Shown: positions 1-5,178 of the stretch, piece after piece | How positions within the stretch are numbered: position 1 is the first letter of the stretch | Layout of the letters: each line of letters starts with the position of its first letter | Origin: Methylovirgula sp. | GTDB lineage: Bacteria; Pseudomonadota; Alphaproteobacteria; Rhizobiales; Beijerinckiaceae | Direction: 5' to 3' | Assembly (NCBI GenBank): GCA_030038595.1 | Contig: JASHSW010000093.1 | Location: 1 to 6,572 of the forward strand | DNA: 6,572 nucleotides | Made by a program: the position numbers and the translations under genes | The notes under the pieces: model-generated | Databases searched by the model: none | What the model was told of the DNA's origin: nothing | Seen by the model: the letters and a program-made list of their open reading frames with translations, nothing else

Positions 1-43
1 CCCCTCACCCCCAGCCCTCTGCCCGCTCGCGGGGAGAGGGAGT
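1..43 (+). repeat. GC-rich palindromic intergenic repeat, copy A
   Basis: A C-rich lead (CCCCTCACCC type) is followed by a palindrome. The left arm is CCCTCTGCCCGC (15-26), the loop is TC (27-28), and the right arm is GCGGGGAGAGGG (29-40), with one mismatched pair (G21/G34). The right arm is identical to that of the copy at 2277-2316, and the C-rich lead is also shared, so this is a dispersed repeat and not a chance hairpin. It may begin before the window. Elements of this look are scattered between genes in many GC-rich proteobacterial genomes; whether this one acts as a terminator or is only a REP-like sequence cannot be told from here. Confidence 0.75.
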
Positions 44-80
44 TCCCGCAAGATCGAGGGCGTGGGCGAATTCGTTATGG

Positions 81-95
81 TTAAGCGGCGCTTAA
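81..95. promoter_or_regulatory. 6-bp inverted repeat upstream of the outer membrane protein gene
   Basis: TTAAGC (81-86) and GCTTAA (90-95) are perfect inverted arms around GGC. The symmetry and the AT-rich ends in a GC-rich setting fit an operator for a dimeric regulator near the promoter of the beta-barrel gene. I could not place a convincing -35/-10 pair beside it. A chance palindrome remains possible. Confidence 0.3.
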
Positions 96-109
96 GAAAT
101 GTCCTTTAC

Positions 110-140
110 GCTTCCTTTCGATCGAGACCCGAAAGGAAGC
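110..140 (+). promoter_or_regulatory. Leader hairpin containing the ribosome binding site of the outer membrane protein gene
   Basis: GCTTCCTTTCG (110-120) and CGAAAGGAAGC (130-140) are perfect 11-bp inverted arms around the 9-base loop ATCGAGACC. The right arm contains AAGGAAG (133-139), the only good Shine-Dalgarno sequence for the ATG at 145. If the mRNA folds this way the ribosome binding site is fully paired, which would limit translation until the stem opens. The pairing is seen directly; a role in temperature, protein or small-RNA control is inference. No T-tract follows, so it is not a normal intrinsic terminator. Confidence 0.6.
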
Positions 141-144
141 ATCG

Positions 145-972
145 ATGCCCTCGCGACACGTTCTCCTGCGCGCCCTCCTCGTCGTCACGGCGCTTGCGGC
201 GAGCGCCGGAAACCTCGATGCCGCCGATCTCGGGAGCTTGTTTTCGGACGGGCCGGGAACGTATGTTCCGCCGGTTCAATTCGGCACCGGCTGGTATCTG
301 CGCGGCGATGCCGCGTTTGCCGACGATTCGATCCCGGCGGTCACTCCGGACCTCACGCAGTTTCTTTCCAACGCGCGGCAGGCGACGGTCAATCTCGATC
401 TCGGCTTCGGATACAAGTTCAACAGTTTCCTGCGCGCCGATGCGACCGTCGATTGGTGGAAGCCGATCGTAGCGTCGGGCGTGGGAACGGGGGCACAGTG
501 CATAACGCAGCTGACCACGATCAATAATATCCCAACACCAACCGCATACGACACCTGCACCCCTCACTATAATTCGAGCGTTCAACGCTGGGATGCTCTC
601 GCCAACCTCTATGCCGATCTCGGCACTTGGTATGGGGTTACGCCCTATATCGGCGGCGGCGCCGGACTGAGCCTCACGCATATATCCAGCGCGGTGAATT
701 GGTACATGTCCAACGGTTTGCCCTACCAAATTACGACCGACGGGTTCTACTATAATTGGGATAGCAGCCAGAGCATCACGCGCTATCAGTTCGCCTGGGC
801 GGCGATGGCCGGCTTCTCCTATGCGATCACGCCCAACATCCTGCTCGACATCGGCTACCGCTATATCGATCTCGGCAAGCTCGACAGCCTGCCGGGCCCG
901 AACGGCAGCGTCGTTTCGAAGACCATGGACGCGCATGAATTGCGGCTCGGCGTCCGCTACATGATCGATTGA
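145..972 (+). CDS. Outer membrane beta-barrel protein (Omp25/OmpA-like family)
   Basis: The 275-residue product begins with a signal peptide: Arg residues at 4 and 9, a hydrophobic run of about residues 7-20, and a likely cleavage after A26 (NLDA/ADLG). The mature part alternates aromatic and polar residues in amphipathic strands, for example GWYLRGDAAF (49-58), VNLDLGFGYKF (82-92), TPYIGGGAGLSL (166-177), NILLDIGYRYIDLG (231-244) and the last strand ELRLGVRYM (265-273). This is typical of 8-stranded barrels in the Omp25/RopB-like group of Rhizobiales. It probably sits in the outer membrane in a structural or surface role; no enzyme motif is seen. Two cysteines (119 and 138) flank a Thr/Asn/Pro-rich loop and could form a disulfide. 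The ATG is supported by AAGGAAG five bases upstream, although that site lies inside a hairpin. serC starts 44 bases downstream on the same strand. Confidence 0.85.
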   Translation: MPSRHVLLRALLVVTALAASAGNLDAADLGSLFSDGPGTYVPPVQFGTGWYLRGDAAFADDSIPAVTPDLTQFLSNARQATVNLDLGFGYKFNSFLRADATVDWWKPIVASGVGTGAQCITQLTTINNIPTPTAYDTCTPHYNSSVQRWDALANLYADLGTWYGVTPYIGGGAGLSLTHISSAVNWYMSNGLPYQITTDGFYYNWDSSQSITRYQFAWAAMAGFSYAITPNILLDIGYRYIDLGKLDSLPGPNGSVVSKTMDAHELRLGVRYMID

Positions 973-988
973 CGCCAACCTTGCGCCG

Positions 989-1016
989 CCGCGTCGCCCC
1001 GCTTTAGAGGACGCGG
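989..1016 (+). promoter_or_regulatory. Hairpin abutting the serC start codon
   Basis: CCGCGTC (989-995) and GACGCGG (1010-1016) are perfect 7-bp inverted arms with a 14-base loop. The right arm ends at the base before the GTG start at 1017. The Shine-Dalgarno sequence AGAGGA (1006-1011) straddles the loop and the first two bases of the right arm. The fold could tune initiation or couple it to translation of the upstream gene. The pairing is seen; the regulatory effect is inferred. In DNA this GC-rich, chance pairing is more likely than for the longer stem at 110-140. Confidence 0.4.
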
Positions 1017-2171
1017 GTGACAGCAATCCCCGCAGCCAAACCGCAACGCCCGTTCTTTGCGTCCGGCCCGTGCCCCAAACGGCCCGGTTGGACGCCGCAG
1101 AGCCTCCAGCATGCTTTGCTCGGCCGCTCGCACCGCAGTCCCGCCGGCCGGGCAAGGCTCAAGCAGGCTATCGATTGCACCCGCGAAGTTCTTGAAATCC
1201 CCTCGGAATACCGGATCGCCATCGTGCCGGCTTCCGACACGGGCGCGGTCGAATTGGCGCTCTGGTCGCTCATCGGCGCGCGCGGCGTCGACGTGCTCGC
1301 CTTCGATGCATTCGGCGAAACCTGGGTCGAAGACATCGTCCGGCACCTGCGGATCGACCGCGTCCGTGTCCTGAAAGCGCCGCCCGGCGCAATCGCCGAT
1401 CTTCATTCGGTCGATTTCGACCATGACGTGGTCTTCACCTGGAACGGGACGAGCACCGGCGTGCGGGTCCCGAACGGCGATTGGATCGACGTCGATCGCA
1501 AGGGCCTGACGATTTGCGATGCGACCTCCGCCGCCTTCGCCGAGCGGCTCGATTGGGACAAACTCGACGTTGCGACCTTTTCCTGGCAGAAGGCGCTGGG
1601 CGGCGAGGCCGCGCACGGCATGCTGGTGTTGGGACCCCGCGCGGTCGAGCGGCTCACGAGCTACGTCCCACCCCGCCCTCTGCCGAAGATCTTCCGGCTC
1701 ACCGAAGGCGGCAAGCTGATCGACGCCATTTTCGACGGCTGGACGATCAACACGCCGTCGATGCTTTGCGTCGAAGATTATCTCGATGCGCTCAGTTGGG
1801 CGCAATCGATCGGCGGGTTGGCCGCCCTCGTCGCCCGCAGCGAAGCCAACGCGCAAGCGCTCGCCAACTGGGTCGGAGTGACGGCCTGGATCGACTACCT
1901 CGCCAAAGACCCGGCGGTGCGTTCCAATACCAGCGTCTGCCTTGCGTTTGCCGAGCCGGCCGTGGCTACCCGCCCGCCGGAAGAGCGCCGCGCCTTGGCG
2001 AATAAGATCGTCGAGCGTCTCGAGGCGGAGAGGGTCGCCTACGACATCGGCGCCTACCGGCTTGCCCCGCCCGGCCTACGCATTTGGTGCGGCCCTACCG
2101 TCGAGACACGCGACATCGAACTGCTGACGCCCTGGCTCGATTGGGCCTATGGGCTGGCGCGCGGAGACTGA
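1017..2171 (+). CDS. serC: Phosphoserine aminotransferase
   Basis: This PLP-dependent class V-type aminotransferase converts 3-phosphohydroxypyruvate plus glutamate to O-phosphoserine plus 2-oxoglutarate in cytoplasmic serine biosynthesis. The 384-residue product has the features of the SerC subtype common in alphaproteobacteria: FFASGPCPKRPGW near the N-terminus (14-25), LLGRSHRS (34-41), the cofactor-site segment PASDTGAVELALW (71-83), ICDATSAAF (166-174), and SWQKALGGEAAHGM (189-202), in which K192 is the expected Schiff-base lysine. Its length is normal for the family and it appears intact. Translation starts at GTG 1017, five bases after AGAGGA (1006-1011); no upstream in-frame ATG is better. 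The 44-base gap to the beta-barrel gene allows co-transcription. The usual partner serA is not downstream: a repeat region and convergent genes follow instead. Confidence 0.93.
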   Translation: MTAIPAAKPQRPFFASGPCPKRPGWTPQSLQHALLGRSHRSPAGRARLKQAIDCTREVLEIPSEYRIAIVPASDTGAVELALWSLIGARGVDVLAFDAFGETWVEDIVRHLRIDRVRVLKAPPGAIADLHSVDFDHDVVFTWNGTSTGVRVPNGDWIDVDRKGLTICDATSAAFAERLDWDKLDVATFSWQKALGGEAAHGMLVLGPRAVERLTSYVPPRPLPKIFRLTEGGKLIDAIFDGWTINTPSMLCVEDYLDALSWAQSIGGLAALVARSEANAQALANWVGVTAWIDYLAKDPAVRSNTSVCLAFAEPAVATRPPEERRALANKIVERLEAERVAYDIGAYRLAPPGLRIWCGPTVETRDIELLTPWLDWAYGLARGD

Positions 2172-2192
2172 GAAGCTCCGTCATTGCGAGCA

Positions 2193-2240
2193 CCCTTCTC
2201 CCCATGTGTTCGCGCATGGGGTGAGGGCTGGGGTGAGGGG
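2193..2240 (-). repeat. Palindromic intergenic repeat, copy C, inverted; possible serC terminator
   Basis: Read on the minus strand, this begins CCCCTCACCCCAGCCCTC and continues into a stem, matching the lead of copies A and B. The stem on the plus strand is CCCCATGTG (2200-2208) with CGCATGGGG (2213-2221), nine pairs including one G-U, closed by a TTCG tetraloop. The arms differ from those of the other copies while the fold is kept, as expected of a diverged family member. It begins 21 bases after the serC stop and could end that transcript, although no T-run follows on the plus strand. Confidence 0.6.
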
Positions 2241-2276
2241 CGTGGGGATTAGCCGCGATGGAAGCAAATCGCCCGG

Positions 2277-2316
2277 CCCCTCACCCTAACCCTCTCCCCG
2301 CCAGCGGGGAGAGGGG
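2277..2316 (+). repeat. Palindromic intergenic repeat, copy B
   Basis: CCCCTCACCCTAAC leads into perfect 12-base arms CCCTCTCCCCGC (2290-2301) and GCGGGGAGAGGG (2304-2315) with only CA between them. The right arm equals that of copy A at 29-40. It faces copy C (2193-2240) head to head, so the pair fills the gap between the convergent serC and rpsT and could block read-through from both sides. The rest of the non-coding stretch 2172-2418 shows no gene. Confidence 0.78.
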
Positions 2317-2418
2317 ATATTTGCGCGCGCTCCCACACCCATGAGCGAATGGGATTGGTGGGTGGTCGCAGATGAAGGAACCGCGTTCTTGTCCGGCGAA
2401 GTGCGTCAAGCCGGCTGC

Positions 2419-2685
2419 TTATTTCGCCAGCGCGCGGACCCGGTGGCTCAAGCGCGAGACTTTGCGGGCCGCGGTATTCTTGTGGATGATGCCCTTCTGG
2501 GCGGCGCGTACGATGACCGGCTCGGCCTCGGAAAGCGCCGCGGCGGCGGCTTTCGCATTGCCGGCGGCGATCGCCTCTTCGACTTTGCGGACGAACGTGC
2601 GCATGCGGCTGCGCCGCGAACGGTTCGCCGCGGTGCGCCGGGCAATTTTCCGCGTCGCCTTTTTGGCCGAACTTGTATTCGCCAT
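2419..2685 (-). CDS. rpsT: 30S ribosomal protein S20
   Basis: S20 is a primary 16S rRNA-binding protein of the small ribosomal subunit. The 88-residue product has the standard size and composition for S20: it opens [19 protein letters not shown], is rich in Lys, Arg and Ala, and carries the conserved [16 protein letters not shown] helix (24-39) and [19 protein letters not shown] near the C-terminus. The ATG at 2683-2685 matches where family members start. The frame stays open 19 codons further upstream, but that extension lacks S20 character. It lies downstream of the enoyl-CoA hydratase on the same strand with its own promoter at 2757-2785. In many alphaproteobacteria dnaA follows rpsT; here it does not. 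Confidence 0.96.
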   Translation of the reverse strand: MANTSSAKKATRKIARRTAANRSRRSRMRTFVRKVEEAIAAGNAKAAAAALSEAEPVIVRAAQKGIIHKNTAARKVSRLSHRVRALAK

Positions 2686-2719
2686 TTCTAAGACCCCGGA
2701 TGAAGAAGAATTCGCCGCT

Positions 2720-2732
2720 GCGCCCAAGGCGC
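2720..2732 (-). promoter_or_regulatory. Small hairpin in the rpsT leader
   Basis: On the minus strand GCGCC, TTG and GGCGC form a 5-bp stem in the untranslated leader between the predicted rpsT promoter and start codon. S20 synthesis is translationally autoregulated in E. coli, so leader structure could matter. The stem is short and may be chance in GC-rich DNA. Confidence 0.2.
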
Positions 2733-2756
2733 CGAGCCGCATTCGTTGGAAGCGGG

Positions 2757-2785
2757 CTTATAATTCGCGCCCAAGCAGGCGTCAA
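2757..2785 (-). promoter_or_regulatory. Sigma-70-type promoter for rpsT
   Basis: Read on the minus strand, TTGACG (2785-2780) is followed after exactly 17 bases by TATAAG (2762-2757). Each hexamer matches five of six consensus bases at optimal spacing, unusually good for this GC-rich sequence. Transcription would begin near 2750, giving a leader of roughly 65 bases before the rpsT ATG. The promoter starts just past the hydratase stop codon, so rpsT can be expressed independently of that gene. Confidence 0.7.
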
Positions 2786-2797
2786 CGCGGATGAAAT

Positions 2798-3562
2798 CTA
2801 GCGGTTCTTGAAATCGGGCTTGCGCTTTTCCAGAAACGCCGCCATTCCCTCCTTCTGATCCTGGGTCGCAAACAACGACTGGAAGAGGCGGCGTTCGAAG
2901 AGAATTCCTTCTTCCAGCCTGCTCTCGGCGTGCTTGATGCTTTCCTTGATCAGCATCACGGCCTGCGCCGGCATGGCGGCGATGGTGGCGGCGATATTCA
3001 GCGCCTCCGCCTCCAGATTTTCGGCTGGAACGATGCGCGCCACGAGCCCGGCGCGTTCGGCTTCGGCCGCGTCCATCGTCCGGCCGGTAAGGCAAAGGTC
3101 CATGGCCTTCGCCTTGCCGACCGCCCGCGTCAGGCGTTGCGTGCCGCCGCCGCCCGGCATGATTCCCAGTTTGATTTCGGGTTGGCCGAACTTGGCGTTG
3201 TCCGCGGCGATGATGATGTCACACATCATCGCAAGTTCGCAGCCGCCGCCAAGCGCGAACCCCGCGACCGCGGCGATCGTCGGTTTGCGGACCCTGGCGA
3301 GCTGCTGCCAATCGCCGACGAAATCCTCGGCGAGCGCCTCGATATAGGTTTTGGCGTGCATTTCCTTGATGTCGGCTCCGGCGGCGAAGGCCTTGGCCGA
3401 GCCGGCGACCACGATGCAGCCGATTGCGGGATCTGCCTCGAAGGTATCGAGCGCCGCGTTCAATTCCCCGACCAACGCCGCGTTGATCGCGTTCAAGGCC
3501 GCTGGCCGGTTGAAGCGGAGAAGGCCGACGCTTGCGTGGATTTCGACAGCGACCGTTGCCAT
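2798..3562 (-). CDS. Enoyl-CoA hydratase (crotonase family)
   Basis: This cytoplasmic crotonase-fold enzyme should hydrate trans-2-enoyl-CoA to 3-hydroxyacyl-CoA in fatty acid beta-oxidation. The 254-residue product is full length. It shows the oxyanion-hole segment [15 protein letters not shown] (54-68), the [16 protein letters not shown] block (101-116) with catalytic E109, and [20 protein letters not shown] (125-144) with catalytic E129. The two glutamates are 20 residues apart, as in mitochondrial short-chain enoyl-CoA hydratase, and the C-terminus ([17 protein letters not shown]) matches that subgroup closely. The ATG at 3560-3562 has GAGG six bases upstream; the open frame extends 31 codons further without family similarity. 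rpsT lies 112 bases downstream on the same strand, an arrangement common in alphaproteobacteria. Confidence 0.93.
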   Translation of the reverse strand: MATVAVEIHASVGLLRFNRPAALNAINAALVGELNAALDTFEADPAIGCIVVAGSAKAFAAGADIKEMHAKTYIEALAEDFVGDWQQLARVRKPTIAAVAGFALGGGCELAMMCDIIIAADNAKFGQPEIKLGIMPGGGGTQRLTRAVGKAKAMDLCLTGRTMDAAEAERAGLVARIVPAENLEAEALNIAATIAAMPAQAVMLIKESIKHAESRLEEGILFERRLFQSLFATQDQKEGMAAFLEKRKPDFKNR

Positions 3563-3607
3563 GCTCCGCCTCGAATCAGTCGATGCGCGGCCGGTCGCCG
3601 CGCGATC

Positions 3608-3622
3608 TGCCGCAATGCGGCA
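3608..3622. promoter_or_regulatory. 6-bp inverted repeat in the hydratase leader
   Basis: TGCCGC (3608-3613) and GCGGCA (3617-3622) are perfect arms around AAT, 46 bases upstream of the hydratase start codon. It may be an operator or leader hairpin for that gene. No consensus promoter could be placed with confidence beside it. Confidence 0.3.
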
Positions 3623-3656
3623 AAGTGTATGCGGCGCGGCGCCCTGCCGGCGCATT

Positions 3657-3673
3657 GTTACGGTTTGTAACCG
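3657..3673. promoter_or_regulatory. Overlapping palindromes in the divergent intergenic region
   Basis: GTTAC/GTAAC (3657-3661 and 3667-3671) and CGGTT/AACCG (3661-3665 and 3669-3673) overlap in one AT-richer patch between the divergent hydratase and alpha-oxoamine synthase genes. A TTGACT hexamer at 3677-3682 follows and could be a -35 box for the plus-strand gene, but no good -10 stands at 16-18 bases. The patch is the best candidate regulator-binding site between these genes. The rest of 3563-3731 shows no gene. Confidence 0.3.
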
Positions 3674-3731
3674 GATTTGACTTACCGTTCCAACCGTCTG
3701 CTTCTAAAGATGTACACTTAGTTCCCAAAGT

Positions 3732-5099
3732 ATGGGTGGGGGCACTCTCCTTGGCATCGGCGCCTTCCCTTTTGCCGCACGGCCTTGGGGATGTTATGGG
3801 TTGGCCAATGTCTCAGGATTTGCCGGCGCTTGCGGCGCAAATCCGCCCTTGAATCATTGGACAAAGGCGTTGGTCCTGAAACTAAATAGCCTTGCTGATT
3901 ATGCGAGCAAGCGTCTCCGGCGTGCCGGCAAGGGCTATCTCGAAGAATACGATCCGTTTTTCGTGCCGATCGACAGCGCCCGCCAAGAGGCGGATGTGCA
4001 AGGCCGGCATTTCGTCAGTTTCGCCAATTACGACTATCTCGGCATCTCCAGCCATCCGGCGGTAAAAGCGGCGGCCGGCGCTGCGCTCGAATCTTTGGGC
4101 GTCGGCGCACTCGCCTCGCGGCTCGTCGGCGGCGAACGCTCGACCCATCATGTTTTCGAGGAAAGCCTCGCGCAATTCTTGGGAGTCGAATCGGTCCTAA
4201 CGCTGGTTTCCGGCTATCTCACCAACGTCACGACGATCTCCCACGTCATGAACACCCACGACGCGATCTTCCTCGACGAGCTTTCTCACAACAGCATCAT
4301 CTGCGGCGCCAAGGGGACCAGCGCCACGACCGTGGTCTTTCGCCACAACGATCTCGATCATCTCGACGCTTTGCTGCGCGACAGACGTGGCACCTACCGG
4401 CACGTGCTGATCGTCGTCGAGGCGCTCTACAGCATGGACGGCGACATCGTCGATCTGCCCCGGCTCATCGAAATCAAGGAGAGGCACAAGGCGTGGCTTT
4501 TGGTCGATGAGGCGCATTCGATCGGCGTGCTCGGTCAGGACGGCCGCGGGCTTTGCGAATATTCCGGCGTCGATCCGGCGCAGATCGATCTCATCATTGG
4601 CACCTTGTCGAAGACGCTTGCTTCCTGCGGCGGCTTCATCGGCGGCAAGGCGCCGGTCATCGAGTGGCTGCGCTATACGCTGCCCGGATTCGTGTTCAGC
4701 GTCGGTCTGTCGCCGGTGATCGTCGCCGCCGCCTATACGGCGCTGCAAATCGTCAAGAAAGAACCTTGGCGGATCGAGCGGCTGCGTCAGAACGCTGAAC
4801 TGTTCGTCGAGCTGGCGCGCGAAGCCGGACTCGATACCGGCCCGGCGATCGGGCGCGGCGTAGTGCCGATCCTCTTCTCCGACAGCCACGAGACGTTGGC
4901 GGCATCGCGGCACCTGATGGACCATGGCTATTACGTGCCGCCGATCATCCAAATCGGGGTGCCGAAGAACCAGCCGCGGCTGCGTTTCTTCCTCTCCGCC
5001 GCGCACAAGAGCGAAGATATCCGCAAGGTCATCCAGCTTCTTGCCCGCTGCCGGACCCAGGCGTCGGTATCGACGCAACGGGTCAGCGCCGCGACTTGA
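3732..5099 (+). CDS. Alpha-oxoamine synthase, probable serine palmitoyltransferase-like enzyme
   Basis: This PLP-dependent class II aminotransferase-fold enzyme should join an amino acid to an acyl thioester with loss of CO2. The family includes serine palmitoyltransferase (SPT), 8-amino-7-oxononanoate synthase (BioF), Kbl and 5-aminolevulinate synthase. Counting from ATG 3732, visible landmarks are FVSFANYDYLG (94-104), SHNSI with the PLP-stacking H186, VDEAHSIGVLG (258-268) with D259 and H262, and GTLSKTLASCGGFIGG (290-305) with Schiff-base K294. DEAHSIG, the DPAQIDLIIGTLSK stretch and GGFIGGK resemble SPT more than BioF. No biotin genes adjoin it, and a GNAT-like acyltransferase follows after 79 bases, both favouring a sphingoid-base role. 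The substrate is inferred. The start is uncertain: 3732 is the only ATG before the family core, but it lacks a clear ribosome site and the first 40 or so residues look unrelated. TTG codons at 3801, 3849 or 3870 are alternatives. Confidence 0.85.
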   Translation: MGGGTLLGIGAFPFAARPWGCYGLANVSGFAGACGANPPLNHWTKALVLKLNSLADYASKRLRRAGKGYLEEYDPFFVPIDSARQEADVQGRHFVSFANYDYLGISSHPAVKAAAGAALESLGVGALASRLVGGERSTHHVFEESLAQFLGVESVLTLVSGYLTNVTTISHVMNTHDAIFLDELSHNSIICGAKGTSATTVVFRHNDLDHLDALLRDRRGTYRHVLIVVEALYSMDGDIVDLPRLIEIKERHKAWLLVDEAHSIGVLGQDGRGLCEYSGVDPAQIDLIIGTLSKTLASCGGFIGGKAPVIEWLRYTLPGFVFSVGLSPVIVAAAYTALQIVKKEPWRIERLRQNAELFVELAREAGLDTGPAIGRGVVPILFSDSHETLAASRHLMDHGYYVPPIIQIGVPKNQPRLRFFLSAAHKSEDIRKVIQLLARCRTQASVSTQRVSAAT

Positions 5100-5108
5100 G
5101 CGGCAATC

Positions 5109-5134
5109 CAAAATTCGCGAAACCCGCAATTTTG
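5109..5134 (+). promoter_or_regulatory. Hairpin between the oxoamine synthase and acyltransferase genes
   Basis: CAAAATT (5109-5115) pairs with AATTTTG (5128-5134), and after a bulged C, GCG (5117-5119) pairs with CGC (5125-5127) around the loop AAACC. That makes ten pairs in a 79-base gap. AAAAG (5142-5146) and CTTTT (5154-5158) can form a second small stem, and CCAAAA at 5108 can alternatively pair with TTTTGG at 5155-5160. It could attenuate or protect the shared mRNA. It is a poor match for an intrinsic terminator, since the stem is AT-rich and no U-tract follows. Confidence 0.35.
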
Positions 5135-5178
5135 TTCCTCGAAAAGACCGGCGCTTTTGGAATGAACGGGTCTGGTGC

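Noticed and set aside
106..1856. Minus-strand open frames opposite the outer membrane protein and serC (106-1155 and 957-1856)
   Set aside because: No recognisable domains. The plus-strand products have a signal peptide and barrel strands, or the SerC lysine motif.
2341..2794. Plus-strand frames opposite rpsT
   Set aside because: They are antisense to an unmistakable S20 gene and have no ribosome site or motif of their own.
3656..3731. Possible DnaA boxes or replication origin near the hydratase–rpsT pair
   Set aside because: No TTATNCACA-like match was found; TGTACACTTA at 3711-3720 does not fit the consensus.
4924..5178. N-terminal extension of the GNAT-like frame back to 4924
   Set aside because: It runs through the end of the upstream gene in another frame and translates to Arg/Ser-rich sequence; family similarity begins at the ATG at 5179.
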